Translations under genes and position numbers: made by a program
The notes under the pieces: model-generated
The model's input: only the letters and a program-made list of their open reading frames with translations
Databases searched by the model: none
What the model was told of the DNA's origin: nothing
In this document: positions 8,401-16,571 of the stretch, piece by piece
How the letters are laid out: every line of letters starts with the position of its first letter
Position numbering within the stretch: position 1 is the stretch's first letter
From: Cupriavidus sp. U2
GTDB taxonomy: Bacteria > Pseudomonadota > Gammaproteobacteria > Burkholderiales > Burkholderiaceae
Direction of reading: 5' to 3'
Assembly: GCF_009663685.2 (NCBI RefSeq)
Contig: NZ_RCOG02000032.1
Coordinates: forward strand, 373,382-437,381
DNA length: 64,000 nt

Positions 8401-9232
8401 GCGCGACCATACGCACCTGGCCGCAGGCCGCGAGCACGACAAGATCCGCTTCCGCGACGTGCAGGCCCAGCCGCGCAAGATCATTTCCGCCCCGACGTGG
8501 TCTGGCCTGGAATCGGAGGAAGTCAGCTACAACGCCGGCTACACCAACGTCCAGGAACTGATTCCATGGCGCACGCTGACCGGCCGCCAGCAGTTTTACC
8601 AGGACCACCGCTGGATGCTGGACTTCGGCGAAGGCGCATGCGTCTACAAGCCGGCCATCGACACCAAGACGGTGAGTCCGATGCTGGGCCGCAAGCCGAA
8701 CGGCAATCCGGAACTGGTGCTGAACTGGATCACGCCGCACCAGAAATGGGGCATCCACTCCACCTACTCGGACAACCTGCGCATGCTCACGCTGTCGCGC
8801 GGCGGTCCGCACGTCTGGATCTCGGAAGCCGAGGCCAAGGCCAACGGCATCCGCGACAACGACTGGGTGGAAGTGTTCAACGTCAACGGCACGCTGACCG
8901 CCCGGGTGGTGGTGTCGCAGCGGGTGCCCCAGGGCATGTGCCTGATGTATCACGCACAGGAAAAAATCGTCAATGTGCCGGGTGCGGAAACCAGCGGCAT
9001 GCGCGGCGGCATCCATAACTCGGTCACGCGCGCCGTGACCAAGCCCACGCACATGATCGGCGGCTACGCCCAGCTGGCCTATGGCTTCAACTACTACGGC
9101 ACGGTTGGCAGCAATCGCGACGAATTCGTGATCCTTCGCAAGATGAATAAGGTGGACTGGCTGGAAGGTCCGCGCAAGGAAGCACCCTCCCCCCAAAACA
9201 AGGCAGAAAAGACTGAAGGAGCATGGCAATGA
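5471..9232 (+). CDS. narG: Respiratory nitrate reductase alpha subunit
   Basis: The molybdenum catalytic subunit of membrane-bound nitrate reductase, which reduces nitrate to nitrite on the cytoplasmic face with quinol electrons. The protein has 1253 residues (E. coli NarG 1247). The FS0 iron-sulfur ligands His50, Cys54, Cys58 and Cys93 are in place (HGVNCTGSC and RGCPRG). Asp222, the protein ligand to Mo, follows Cys221 in DWYCDLPPASPQIWGEQ at the same number as in E. coli. The N-terminus MSHFLDRLKFLS is canonical. The ribosome binding site is AGCGGAG about 9 nt upstream. The stop overlaps the narH ATG as ATGA. Confidence 0.98.
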   Translation: MSHFLDRLKFLSRVKSTYADGHGAVVNEDRTWENSYRSRWQHDKIVRSTHGVNCTGSCSWKVYVKNGLITWETQQTDYPRTRPDLPNHEPRGCPRGASYSWYVYSAQRVKYPMIRGRLMEMWREARKTMDPIAAWASISQDPGKAARYKSVRGQGGFVRADWDTATEMIAAANAFTVKQYGPDRVIGFSPIPAMSMVSYAAGARYLSLLGGACLSFYDWYCDLPPASPQIWGEQTDVPESADWYNSTYLMVWGSNVPQTRTPDAHFYTEVRYKGTKTVAVSSDFGEMVKFGDIWLAPKQGTDAALAMAMGHVVLKEFHATGKSSYFRDYVKQYTDMPMLVLLRDQDGTLVPDHFLRASHLDGNLDQANHPEWKTLVIDQASGGIVAPNGSIGFRWGEAAHDDGARVGRWNLEMKDGGSGRDIDPRLSLIGVEDEVAEVGFPYFGGEHDALLRRRVPVRRLTLADGTVARVATVYDLQMANYGVDQGLGGPNVATSFDDDVPYTPAWQEKHTTVPRHLVIQVAREFADNADRTHGKSMVIVGAALNHWYHNDMIYRGIINLLMMCGCVGQSGGGWAHYVGQEKLRPQFGWAPLAFGSDWSRPPRQMNGTSFFYNHTSQWRHEKLGVDEILAPTADHRRYHNLSLLDLNAKSERMGWLPSAPQLGRNPLDVVADARAAGKDPVAHTVEQLKSGALQFACDDPDNPANFPRNMFVWRSNILGSSGKGHEYFLKYLLGTQNAVFGDENDAIKPGEVKVRPAAEGKLDLLTVLDFRMSTTCLYGDIVLPTATWYEKDDLNTSDMHPFIHPLSEAVQPLWESKTDWEIYKAIAKKFSEIAGPYLGTREDLVCTPLLHDTPGELGQPFEPKDWKHGECDLIPGKTAPSMTVVERNYADIYKKFTSVGPLLDKLGNGGKGINWDTKHEVHEIGHLSKTVTEPGVSHGRPRLETAIDAAEMILTFAPETNGHVAVKAWDALSKITGRDHTHLAAGREHDKIRFRDVQAQPRKIISAPTWSGLESEEVSYNAGYTNVQELIPWRTLTGRQQFYQDHRWMLDFGEGACVYKPAIDTKTVSPMLGRKPNGNPELVLNWITPHQKWGIHSTYSDNLRMLTLSRGGPHVWISEAEAKANGIRDNDWVEVFNVNGTLTARVVVSQRVPQGMCLMYHAQEKIVNVPGAETSGMRGGIHNSVTRAVTKPTHMIGGYAQLAYGFNYYGTVGSNRDEFVILRKMNKVDWLEGPRKEAPSPQNKAEKTEGAWQ

Positions 9233-10779
9233 AGATCCGCGCGCAAGTGGCCATGGTGCTGAACCTCGACAAGTGCATCGGCTGCCATACCTGCTCCGTG
9301 ACCTGCAAGAACGTCTGGACCAGCCGCGAAGGCGTTGAATACGCCTGGTTCAACAACGTCGAGACCAAGCCCGGCATCGGCTTCCCCAAGGAGTGGGAAA
9401 ACCAGGACAAGTGGAACGGCGGCTGGAAGCGCAATGCCGACGGCAGCCTGACCCCGCGCCAGGGTGGCAAGGGAAAGATCCTGTCGAACATGTTCGCCAA
9501 CCCGAACCTGCCGCAGATCGACGAATACTACGAGCCGTTCACGTACGACTACGAACACCTGCAGAAGGCCCCGCTGGTGGAGACCCCGCCGACGGCACGC
9601 CCCGTCTCGGCCATTACCGGCCAGAGGATGGAGAAGATCGAATGGGGCCCGAACTGGGAGGACGACCTGGGCGGCGAATTCGACTCGCGCAGCCGCGACA
9701 AGCTGTTCGACGAAATCCAGAAGGACATGTACTCGACCTTCGAGAACACGTTCATGATGTACCTGCCGCGCCTGTGCGAACACTGCCTGAACCCGACCTG
9801 CGTGGCATCGTGCCCCTCGGGGTCGGTCTACAAGCGCGAGGAAGACGGCATCGTGCTGGTGGACCAGGACAAGTGCCGCGGCTGGCGCATGTGCATCTCC
9901 GGCTGCCCCTACAAGAAGATCTATTTCAACTGGCAGAGCGGCAAGGCCGAGAAGTGCGTGTTCTGCTATCCGCGCATCGAGGCCGGCCAGCCGACGGTCT
10001 GCGCCGAAACCTGCGTGGGCCGCATCCGCTATCTGGGCGTGATGCTGTACGACGCCGACCGCATCGAACAGGCCGCCTCGGTGGCCGATGAGCGCGACCT
10101 GTACCAGTCGCAGCTCGACATTTTCCTGGACCCGAATGATCCGGCCGTGCAGGCCGAGGCGCTGCGCCAGGGCATTGCGCAGCGCTGGATCGATGCCGCG
10201 CGCAAGTCGCCGGTCTACAGGATGGCCGTCGAATGGAAGGTGGCCTTCCCGCTGCACCCGGAATACCGCACGCTGCCGATGGTCTGGTACATCCCGCCGC
10301 TGTCCCCGATCCAGTCTGCGGCCGAAGCCGGCTTCATGGGCATGAACGGCGTGATCCCCGATGTCAAGAGCCTGCGCATCCCGGTGAAGTACCTGGCCAA
10401 CCTGCTGACCGCCGGCGATGTCATCCCGGTGCTTGGCGCGCTCGAAAAGATGCTGGCCATGCGCGCCTACAAGCGCGGCCAGCACGTGGATGGCATCGAG
10501 GACATGGCCGTGCTCGAACAGGTGGGCCTGACGCCTGCGCAGGTCGAGGACATGTACCAGACCATGGCCATCGCCAACTACGAGGACCGCTTCGTGGTGC
10601 CGTCGTCGCACAAGGAAATGTCCGAGGACAGCTTCGACGAAAAAGGCAGCTGCGGCTTCAGCTTCGGCAACGGCTGCTCGGGCGGCACATCGGACGGCAC
10701 GCTGTTCGGCCGCAAGAAGCCGCAGCCCGAAGTGGCCTATGCCGACCTGCCGCGCTCGCGCAAGGCGCTGGCCACCTGA
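9229..10779 (+). CDS. narH: Respiratory nitrate reductase beta subunit
   Basis: The iron-sulfur subunit passing electrons from NarI hemes to NarG. The 516-residue protein has four cysteine groups, starting with CIGCHTCSVTC near residue 14. In CRGWRMCISGCPY a Trp replaces one Cys, the hallmark of the NarH 3Fe-4S cluster. I chose ATG 9229: AAGGAG at 9216-9221 is 7 nt upstream, the protein then starts MKIRAQVAMVLNLDKC as in the family, and the start overlaps the narG stop (ATGA). ATG 9223 is too close to the ribosome binding site. The C-terminal 40 residues include a Gly/Cys-rich GNGCSGGTSDG segment. Confidence 0.97.
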   Translation: MKIRAQVAMVLNLDKCIGCHTCSVTCKNVWTSREGVEYAWFNNVETKPGIGFPKEWENQDKWNGGWKRNADGSLTPRQGGKGKILSNMFANPNLPQIDEYYEPFTYDYEHLQKAPLVETPPTARPVSAITGQRMEKIEWGPNWEDDLGGEFDSRSRDKLFDEIQKDMYSTFENTFMMYLPRLCEHCLNPTCVASCPSGSVYKREEDGIVLVDQDKCRGWRMCISGCPYKKIYFNWQSGKAEKCVFCYPRIEAGQPTVCAETCVGRIRYLGVMLYDADRIEQAASVADERDLYQSQLDIFLDPNDPAVQAEALRQGIAQRWIDAARKSPVYRMAVEWKVAFPLHPEYRTLPMVWYIPPLSPIQSAAEAGFMGMNGVIPDVKSLRIPVKYLANLLTAGDVIPVLGALEKMLAMRAYKRGQHVDGIEDMAVLEQVGLTPAQVEDMYQTMAIANYEDRFVVPSSHKEMSEDSFDEKGSCGFSFGNGCSGGTSDGTLFGRKKPQPEVAYADLPRSRKALAT

Positions 10780-10797
10780 CCAAATCCGGAGAACGCC

Positions 10798-11484
10798 ATG
10801 ACTATTCATCGAGTGCTGAGCGCCATGCTCAGCTATCCGGACCAGGCACTGGTCGACGGGATGGCCGACATCGACCTGGCCCTGGCCGAATGGCCGCAGG
10901 CGCGCGACATGCTGGCGCCGCTGACCGAAATGCTGCGCCGCGAACCGCTGATCCGGCTGCAGGAAAACTATGTGGCCACGTTCGACCGCAATCCGGCCCA
11001 CTCGCTGCACCTGTTCGAGCATGTGCACGGCGAAAGCCGCGATCGCGGCCAGGCGATGGTGGACCTGCTGCAGGAATACCGGCGCGACGGCTTCGACCTG
11101 ACCACCGCCGAACTGCCGGACTATGTCCCGCTGTTTCTGGAATACCTGGGCGCCCTGGCCACGGACGGCAAGCCAGAACGTGCCGGGCAGCTGCTGGGCG
11201 ACGCCATCCACGTGCTGGCCGCCATCGGCGACCGCCTGGCCCGCAGCGAGAGCCCCTATGCCGCCGCATTCCGGACGCTGCGCACGCTGACGGACGTGCA
11301 GCCGCAGCCGCAGGAAGAACCGCCCGTGCGTGACATGGACGAGGCAATGGAGACATTCGGCCCCGGCGCGGACGGCGTGGAGCCGCTACTGGCCCGCAAG
11401 CCCGACGTCGAGACGGTGCGCTTCTACAAGCGGGACGCCGCGGCCGCCGCGCGCGGCATGCCGTCAGCCTCCAACCCCAGCTAA
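10798..11484 (+). CDS. narJ: Nitrate reductase assembly chaperone (delta subunit)
   Basis: A 228-residue helical TorD/NarJ-family chaperone that holds apo-NarGH in the cytoplasm until the Mo cofactor and clusters are inserted. Family features include the N-terminal VLSAMLSYPDQALVDGM, the central HLFEHVHGESRDRGQAMVDL (the most conserved NarJ motif) and the DYVPLFLEYLG segment. The ribosome binding site CCGGAGAACGCC precedes ATG 10798. It lies 18 nt after narH and 15 nt before narI, in canonical order. Confidence 0.96.
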   Translation: MTIHRVLSAMLSYPDQALVDGMADIDLALAEWPQARDMLAPLTEMLRREPLIRLQENYVATFDRNPAHSLHLFEHVHGESRDRGQAMVDLLQEYRRDGFDLTTAELPDYVPLFLEYLGALATDGKPERAGQLLGDAIHVLAAIGDRLARSESPYAAAFRTLRTLTDVQPQPQEEPPVRDMDEAMETFGPGADGVEPLLARKPDVETVRFYKRDAAAAARGMPSASNPS

Positions 11485-11499
11485 CCGAGCACCCTCACC

Positions 11500-12183
11500 A
11501 TGACTCTGGTCCATCAATTCCTGTTCGGGATCTACCCGTATATCGCCGCCGCCATCTTTCTGTTCGGCAGCCTGGCCCGCTTCGAGCGCGAGCAGTACAC
11601 ATGGAAATCGGACAGCTCGCAGATGCTGTACCGCGGCAACCTGCGCACGGGCAACATCCTGTTCCATGTCGGCATCCTCGGCCTGTTCTTCGGCCATATG
11701 GCGGGGCTGCTCACGCCGGTGGCGGTGTGGGACGCGCTGGGTGTCTCGCACAGCCTCAAGCAGGCCGTGGCCATGACGGCCGGCGGCGTCATGGGCACCA
11801 TGTGCCTGGCCGGGCTGCTGATCCTGCTGCACCGGCGCCTGACCAACGCCCGCGTGTCGGCCGTCACCCGTACGGGTGACAAGTTGCTGCTGCTCTGGCT
11901 GCTGGTCACGCTGCTGCTGGGTCTGTCCACCATCTTCGCGTCGGCCAGCCACATGGACGGCCACATGATGGTGCAGCTGATGACCTGGGCCCAGCACATC
12001 GTCACGCTGCGCGGGGATGCCGCAAGCTACGTGGCCGACGCACCGCTGGTCTTCAAGGCGCATCTGTTCATGGGGATCTCGCTGTTCGCGATCTTCCCGT
12101 TTACCCGGCTGGTGCATGTGTGGAGCGGCTTTGCGTCGGTGGGCTATCTCGGGCGCGCCTGGCAGCTGGTGCGCAGCCGGTAA
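11500..12183 (+). CDS. narI: Respiratory nitrate reductase gamma subunit (cytochrome b)
   Basis: The 227-residue integral membrane diheme cytochrome b that oxidises quinol and anchors NarGH. Five hydrophobic segments are visible. The heme histidines known in E. coli (53, 66, 187, 205) correspond to His56, His66, His188 and His206 here, in NILFHVGILG, GLFFGHMAGL, FKAHLFMG and TRLVHVWSG. The ORF ends 9 nt before the carbonic anhydrase ATG, with no terminator between, so the downstream genes are probably cotranscribed. Confidence 0.97.
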   Translation: MTLVHQFLFGIYPYIAAAIFLFGSLARFEREQYTWKSDSSQMLYRGNLRTGNILFHVGILGLFFGHMAGLLTPVAVWDALGVSHSLKQAVAMTAGGVMGTMCLAGLLILLHRRLTNARVSAVTRTGDKLLLLWLLVTLLLGLSTIFASASHMDGHMMVQLMTWAQHIVTLRGDAASYVADAPLVFKAHLFMGISLFAIFPFTRLVHVWSGFASVGYLGRAWQLVRSR

Positions 12184-12192
12184 GGCATCGCC

Positions 12193-12912
12193 ATGCATAC
12201 GATCGAGCGCCTCCTGAAAGGGTTCGAACGTTTCCAGCAGCATTACTTCGAGGATGCGCCGGCGCTGTTCGATGCGCTGCGCGCCGGACAGCATCCGCAG
12301 ACCTTGCTGATTGGATGCAGCGATTCGCGCGTGGACCCCGGACTGCTGCTGGGCAGCGCTCCGGGCGATCTCTTCACTGTCAGAAATGTGGCAAATCTGG
12401 TGCCGCCATGTAGCGAAAGGGAGACTGGACGGCTCCACGGGGTATCGGCTGCCATCCAATTTGCGGTAGAGCAACTGCGCGTCGCCAGAATTATTGTCAT
12501 GGGTCATAGCGGATGCGGCGGAATTCGCGCATTGTTGGCGCGGCCCGAGGCTGAGGGCGACACGGCACCGGCGCGTGCCGGCCAGGATTTCATTGGTCCC
12601 TGGGTGCGCATTGCGGCACCCGCCCGCCAGATGGTGGAGCAGACCATGCCAGACGCAAGCGCCGAGCAACGTCAGCATGCCTGTGAACAGGCATCGATCC
12701 TGGTGTCGCTGCGCAACCTCGGGTCGTTCCCGTTCGTGCGCGCCGCGTGCGAGCGTGGCGAACTGACATTGCATGGCTGGTATTTCGATATTGCCGCCGG
12801 CGCGCTACTCGCTTATTCCGACCGCGCCGACGGCTTCCTGCCACTGGTTTGCCCGCTGCCCGACGCCCCCGTACGCGATGTCCGTAACACAGTCACCGCC
12901 GTTTGCCCCTGA
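12193..12912 (+). CDS. Beta-class carbonic anhydrase
   Basis: It interconverts CO2 and bicarbonate with a zinc active site. The 239-residue protein shows the full beta-class set: Cys42-x-Asp44-Ser-Arg46 in LLIGCSDSRVDPG, and His105 and Cys108 in IVMGHSGCGG. GDLFTVRNVANLVPP is also typical. No signal peptide is seen, so it is cytoplasmic. It starts 9 nt after narI and ends 34 nt before the nitronate monooxygenase, an unusual place for this family. The first half is less GC-rich than its neighbours (about 57% over 12361-12540 by hand count), which may indicate separate acquisition. The family assignment is firm; the reason for its position is not known. Confidence 0.94.
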   Translation: MHTIERLLKGFERFQQHYFEDAPALFDALRAGQHPQTLLIGCSDSRVDPGLLLGSAPGDLFTVRNVANLVPPCSERETGRLHGVSAAIQFAVEQLRVARIIVMGHSGCGGIRALLARPEAEGDTAPARAGQDFIGPWVRIAAPARQMVEQTMPDASAEQRQHACEQASILVSLRNLGSFPFVRAACERGELTLHGWYFDIAAGALLAYSDRADGFLPLVCPLPDAPVRDVRNTVTAVCP

Positions 12913-12946
12913 TGCAAAACAGCAAAACACTATCCGGAATGGACTC

Positions 12947-14125
12947 ATGACAGAACACTGGCTGAAACTCGCTGGAAGGCGACTGCTGCCGCTCGTTCAG
13001 GGCGGCATGGGCATCGGCATCTCCGCCCATCGACTGGCGGGCACCGTGGCCGCCAACAACGGCGTCGGCACCATTGCCAGCATCGACCTGCGACACCACC
13101 ACGAAGACCTGATGGCCCAGACGCGCGGAACCCATGACAAGGAGAAGATCGAGGCGGCGAACCGTGTGGCGCTCGATCGCGAAATCCGGTCCGCGCGCGC
13201 ACTGTCGGCGGGCCGCGGCCTGATCGCCGTCAACGTCATGAAGGCCGTGGGCTCCCACGCCCAGCTGGTGCGGCAAGCATGCGAGAGCGGCGCCGACGCC
13301 ATAGTCATGGGCGCCGGGCTGCCGCTGGATCTGCCCGAACTGGCCGCCGACCATCCGAAGGTCGCCCTGATCCCGATCCTGTCCGAAACGCGTGGCATTG
13401 GCCTGGTCCTGCGCCGGTGGATGAAAAAGGGCCGCCTGCCCGACGCCATCGTGATCGAGCATCCGGCGCACGCCGGCGGCCATCTTGTCGCCGCCACCAT
13501 CGAGGATCTTGGCAACGAACGATTTTCGTTCGCCCGCGTGCTGAGCGAATGCCGCGAACTGTTCCAGACACTGGGGCTGGCCTGGGACAGCATCCCGCTG
13601 ATCCTGGCTGGCGGCATCAATTCCCACGAGAAGGTGCGCCACTGGCTGGGCGAAGGCGCGTCGGCCGTGCAACTGGGCACCGCATTCGCCGTGACCGAGG
13701 AATGCGATGCCCATCCGGACTTCAAGCAGGTGCTGGCCACCGCCACGCCTGACACCCTGCGCGAATTCACCAGCGTGGCCGGGCTTCCGGCGCGAGCCGT
13801 GCTGACACCGTGGCTATCGCGCTATCTGTCGAGCGAAAGCCGGCTGCAGCGTCGCGCAAAGCCGCGAGACTGCCTGGAGGGCTTCGACTGCCTGCAGGCA
13901 TGCGGACTGCGGGATGGCGTGGCCAAGATCGGCCAGTTCTGCATCGACCTGAAACTTGCGCAAGCCGTGCGCGGCGATGTGGAACGCGGCCTGTTCTTCC
14001 GTGGCAAGGGCAAGCTGCCATTTGACGAAACCATCCGCCCCGTGGCCGACCTGATGCACTACCTGCTGACTGGCGAAAAGCCCGCCGCGCTGGCCCGGGC
14101 GCCCATCACCGCTGCTGCGGTGTGA
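12947..14125 (+). CDS. Nitronate monooxygenase family FMN enzyme (2-nitropropane dioxygenase-like)
   Basis: A 392-residue TIM-barrel flavoprotein. Characterised nitronate monooxygenases oxidise alkyl nitronates to carbonyl compounds plus nitrite; the family also includes enoyl-reductase-like members, so the substrate is uncertain. Seen here are the N-terminal QGGMGIGISAHRLAG flavin segment, IEHPAHAGGHLVAAT with the GGH motif holding the candidate catalytic His, and AGGINSHEKVRHWL followed by GASAVQLGTAFA (phosphate binding). A Cys-containing C-terminal stretch (DCLEGFDCLQACGL) is less common. ATG 12947 gives MTEHWLKLAGRRLLP; the longer frame upstream overlaps the carbonic anhydrase gene. It closes the nar gene group. 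Confidence 0.85.
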   Translation: MTEHWLKLAGRRLLPLVQGGMGIGISAHRLAGTVAANNGVGTIASIDLRHHHEDLMAQTRGTHDKEKIEAANRVALDREIRSARALSAGRGLIAVNVMKAVGSHAQLVRQACESGADAIVMGAGLPLDLPELAADHPKVALIPILSETRGIGLVLRRWMKKGRLPDAIVIEHPAHAGGHLVAATIEDLGNERFSFARVLSECRELFQTLGLAWDSIPLILAGGINSHEKVRHWLGEGASAVQLGTAFAVTEECDAHPDFKQVLATATPDTLREFTSVAGLPARAVLTPWLSRYLSSESRLQRRAKPRDCLEGFDCLQACGLRDGVAKIGQFCIDLKLAQAVRGDVERGLFFRGKGKLPFDETIRPVADLMHYLLTGEKPAALARAPITAAAV

Positions 14126-14475
14126 CGGCAAACGGCCTTTCCCTTTTTTCCCTTCCCTTTCCTTCGCCTCCCCTCCCTCCCATTCCATGCAATCTCGCGG
14201 TACGCGGGGCGGCCAGCCGCCCTGCTTGCGCATGCGGAACATGCAGCGCAACGCCACCAGCAACTGAGCGCCCAGCCAGGCGGTGGCGGCCGCTAACAGC
14301 AGGCCGCCGGCTGGCGCCAGCCGGCGGTCGATCAACCACATTGACGTCCACGCCACAATCGGCCCACGGATTACACATGTCTTGATCTAGCGCAGAAATC
14401 ACCTGCCCCATCACGCCGAAAATCGGATCCAAGTTGCGCACGCCCCCCGCCCGCCCCTTGTGCCAACCCGATCCC
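14126..14475. other. Gene-free spacer upstream of narX
   Basis: These 350 bases hold a pyrimidine-only tract (14136-14165, then 14167-14181 after one G), a perfect 24-bp palindrome (14304-14327) and a TTGATCTAG half-site-like sequence (14382-14390). The minus strand has a short hydrophobic frame here, but without a start signal or recognised family I do not call it. The narX promoter should lie in this stretch; no convincing -35/-10 pair was found. Confidence 0.5.
14304..14327. repeat. Perfect 24-bp palindrome upstream of narX
   Basis: Each 12-base half reads CCGCCGGCTGGC on its own strand, so the element is fully self-complementary with no spacer. In RNA it would form a hairpin with a tight turn; in DNA it could be a dimeric operator or cruciform. 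It lies 149 nt before the chosen narX ATG and 178 nt after the nitronate monooxygenase stop. Confidence 0.7.
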
Positions 14476-16560
14476 ATGCCAGGCCCCACGACTCCAACGC
14501 CCCTAGACCCTACGGCAGCCTCTGCTTCGGCTGCCGCCACGCCGCATCCGCTGCCGGAGACCGGCCACGTCCCGGACACCGTCCGGCTTACGCCGCCGCG
14601 CTACCGCTTGTCCACGCGCATCATCCTGCTATCGCTGGTGTCGCTGCTGGCCGTGCTGACGATGATCGCCGGCACGCTCTACCTGTCCTGGAAGCTCGAA
14701 GGCGCGGGCGCCGCCATCAATGACGCCGGCAGCCTGCGCATGCGCGCCAATCGTGTCGCCATCGAGCTGTCGTTGTCGGCATCGGGCAAACCCAACAGCC
14801 TTGCCGAGCAGATCACCACGCTCGACAACACGCTGGCCCAGTTGCGCAAGGGCAATCCGGCCCGCCCGCTGTTCCTGCCCGACGAACCGGCCATCCACGC
14901 ACAGCTTGACGCCGTGCTGGCCGACTGGTCGCAGCAGCTCAAGCCGCTGGCGCTGGCCGGCAACGCCAGCCAGTACGTCCGGGCGCTGCCGGGATTTGTC
15001 AATCGGGCTGACCGGCTGGTCCGTCAGATCGAGAACAACAGCGCACGCAAGACCGACATGCTGCGCCTGTCGCAAGTCGGCCTGGCCGTCATGGCCTGCG
15101 TGGGCACCGTGGCCGTCATCTATCTGCTCTACCTCTGGATCATCCTGCCCGTGCTGCGTCTGCAGGACGGCCTGCGCCGCATGGCCGCCCGCGAATTTTC
15201 GCTGCGCCTGCCGGTGGAAACCCGCGACGAATTCGGCACGCTGACCTCGGGCTTCAACCGGATGGCTGCCGAATTGCAGGATCTCTACCAGGACCTGGCC
15301 GCGCGGGTGACCAGCAAGACGGCGGAACTGGCCCGCCAGAATCGCGACCTCGAGGCGCTCTACGACATGGCCGCCTTCCTGAACCAGGCCGGCGATTCCC
15401 AAACGCTGGCGCAGGGTTTCCTGGCGCGCGTGATGCCGCAGTTCGGCGCCGATGGCGGGTCCGTGCGCGTGTACGACGCCCGCCAGGGCAAGCTCCATCG
15501 GCTGGCATCGGCAGGCTTGTCGATGACGTTGGCCGACAACGATCACTGCGCGGACATCGATGCGTGCCACTGCGGGCATGCCACGCAAGCCGGCATTGTT
15601 ACGGTGGCAGACCTGCGCCGGTCCATGTCCCCGGCGCAGGTCCCTATGCCCCCGGCGCTGCCCTCGCCTTGCCGCCGTGAAGGCTTCCTGTCGATGGCCG
15701 CGTTCCGGCTGGACACTCTGCGCGGGCCGGTCGGCACGCTGACGCTGCACTTCCGGGTGGCGCGCGAACTGCCGCCATCGGACCGGCAATTGCTGGAAAC
15801 GATGGCCCAGCATCTGGCCACTGCGCTGGAACACATCCGCCTGTCGGCCAGCGCGCGCCAGCTGGCCGTCGTGGAGGAACGCCACCTCGTGGCCCAGGGG
15901 CTGCACGACAGCATCGCGCAGGGGCTGAATTTTCTGAATCTGCAGGTGCAGTTGCTGGAAGATGCCGTGGACCGGCGCGCCGATGGCGAGGTGCAGGAAA
16001 TCATCCCGCTGCTGCGCCATGGTGTGGAAGAGAGCTACCAGGACGTGCGCGAGCTGCTGCACAACTTCCGGTCGCGCCTGACCACCGGTGGCCTGCGGCC
16101 CGCCGTGGAAGAGACTGTGGCGCGCTTCCGGCGCCAATGCCGCACCGAAGCCACGCTGACCATCGACGACAAGGGCCTGCCGCTGCAGCCCGAAGACCAG
16201 CTGCAGGTGCTGTTCATCCTGCAGGAAGCATTGTCGAACGTGCGCAAGCACGCCATGGCCGAACACGTGACGATCTCGATCCGGCACGACCGGCTGTTCC
16301 GGCTGGTGGTGCAGGACGATGGCGACGGATTCGACGCCGGCCGGCTGGACGAACAAGACACCAGCCACATCGGCCTGCACATCATGCGCGAGCGCGCGGC
16401 CAGGCTTGGCGCGCAGCTGGCTATCGACGCGCGCCCAGGGCTTGGCGTACGGATCGAACTGACCCTGCCGCGCGACGTTGCGTCCGACGGACGCCCCGCC
16501 CCAACCGCCGACCTGCCGGACGCTGCACCGGCCACCACACCGGCCAGCATACCTGCCTGA
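14476..16560 (+). CDS. narX: Nitrate/nitrite sensor histidine kinase
   Basis: A 694-residue membrane sensor that phosphorylates NarL in response to nitrate or nitrite. In order: a Pro/Ala-rich N-terminal tail (1-45), membrane segment 1 (about 48-72), the periplasmic ligand P-box INDAGSLRMRANR (81-93), membrane segment 2 (about 203-227), HAMP, a GAF-like central module with a cysteine cluster (Cys358, 364, 366, 399), a HisKA_3 domain with His477 in GLHDSIAQGL, and a C-terminal ATPase domain. It is longer than E. coli NarX (598 aa), mainly through the N-terminal tail and central module. ATG 14476 is preferred; a TTG at 14434 would add 14 residues. narL follows after 11 nt. Confidence 0.93.
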   Translation: MPGPTTPTPLDPTAASASAAATPHPLPETGHVPDTVRLTPPRYRLSTRIILLSLVSLLAVLTMIAGTLYLSWKLEGAGAAINDAGSLRMRANRVAIELSLSASGKPNSLAEQITTLDNTLAQLRKGNPARPLFLPDEPAIHAQLDAVLADWSQQLKPLALAGNASQYVRALPGFVNRADRLVRQIENNSARKTDMLRLSQVGLAVMACVGTVAVIYLLYLWIILPVLRLQDGLRRMAAREFSLRLPVETRDEFGTLTSGFNRMAAELQDLYQDLAARVTSKTAELARQNRDLEALYDMAAFLNQAGDSQTLAQGFLARVMPQFGADGGSVRVYDARQGKLHRLASAGLSMTLADNDHCADIDACHCGHATQAGIVTVADLRRSMSPAQVPMPPALPSPCRREGFLSMAAFRLDTLRGPVGTLTLHFRVARELPPSDRQLLETMAQHLATALEHIRLSASARQLAVVEERHLVAQGLHDSIAQGLNFLNLQVQLLEDAVDRRADGEVQEIIPLLRHGVEESYQDVRELLHNFRSRLTTGGLRPAVEETVARFRRQCRTEATLTIDDKGLPLQPEDQLQVLFILQEALSNVRKHAMAEHVTISIRHDRLFRLVVQDDGDGFDAGRLDEQDTSHIGLHIMRERAARLGAQLAIDARPGLGVRIELTLPRDVASDGRPAPTADLPDAAPATTPASIPA

Positions 16561-16571
16561 GGCCCATCATC

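Noticed and set aside
6437..9229. Long minus-strand open frame of about 930 codons opposite narG
   Set aside because: It lies entirely over narG, a certain gene, and has His/Val/Ala/Gln-rich composition from GC-rich antisense reading with no recognisable domain.
13814..14356. Minus-strand frame with a hydrophobic N-terminus between the nitronate monooxygenase gene and narX
   Set aside because: The hydrophobic segment is short, most of the frame overlaps the 3' end of a real gene, it crosses the pyrimidine tract as a Glu/Lys/Gly run, and there is no ribosome binding site.
14382..14390. TTGATCTAG near narX as an FNR site
   Set aside because: The second half (CGCAG) matches the consensus at two of five positions only.
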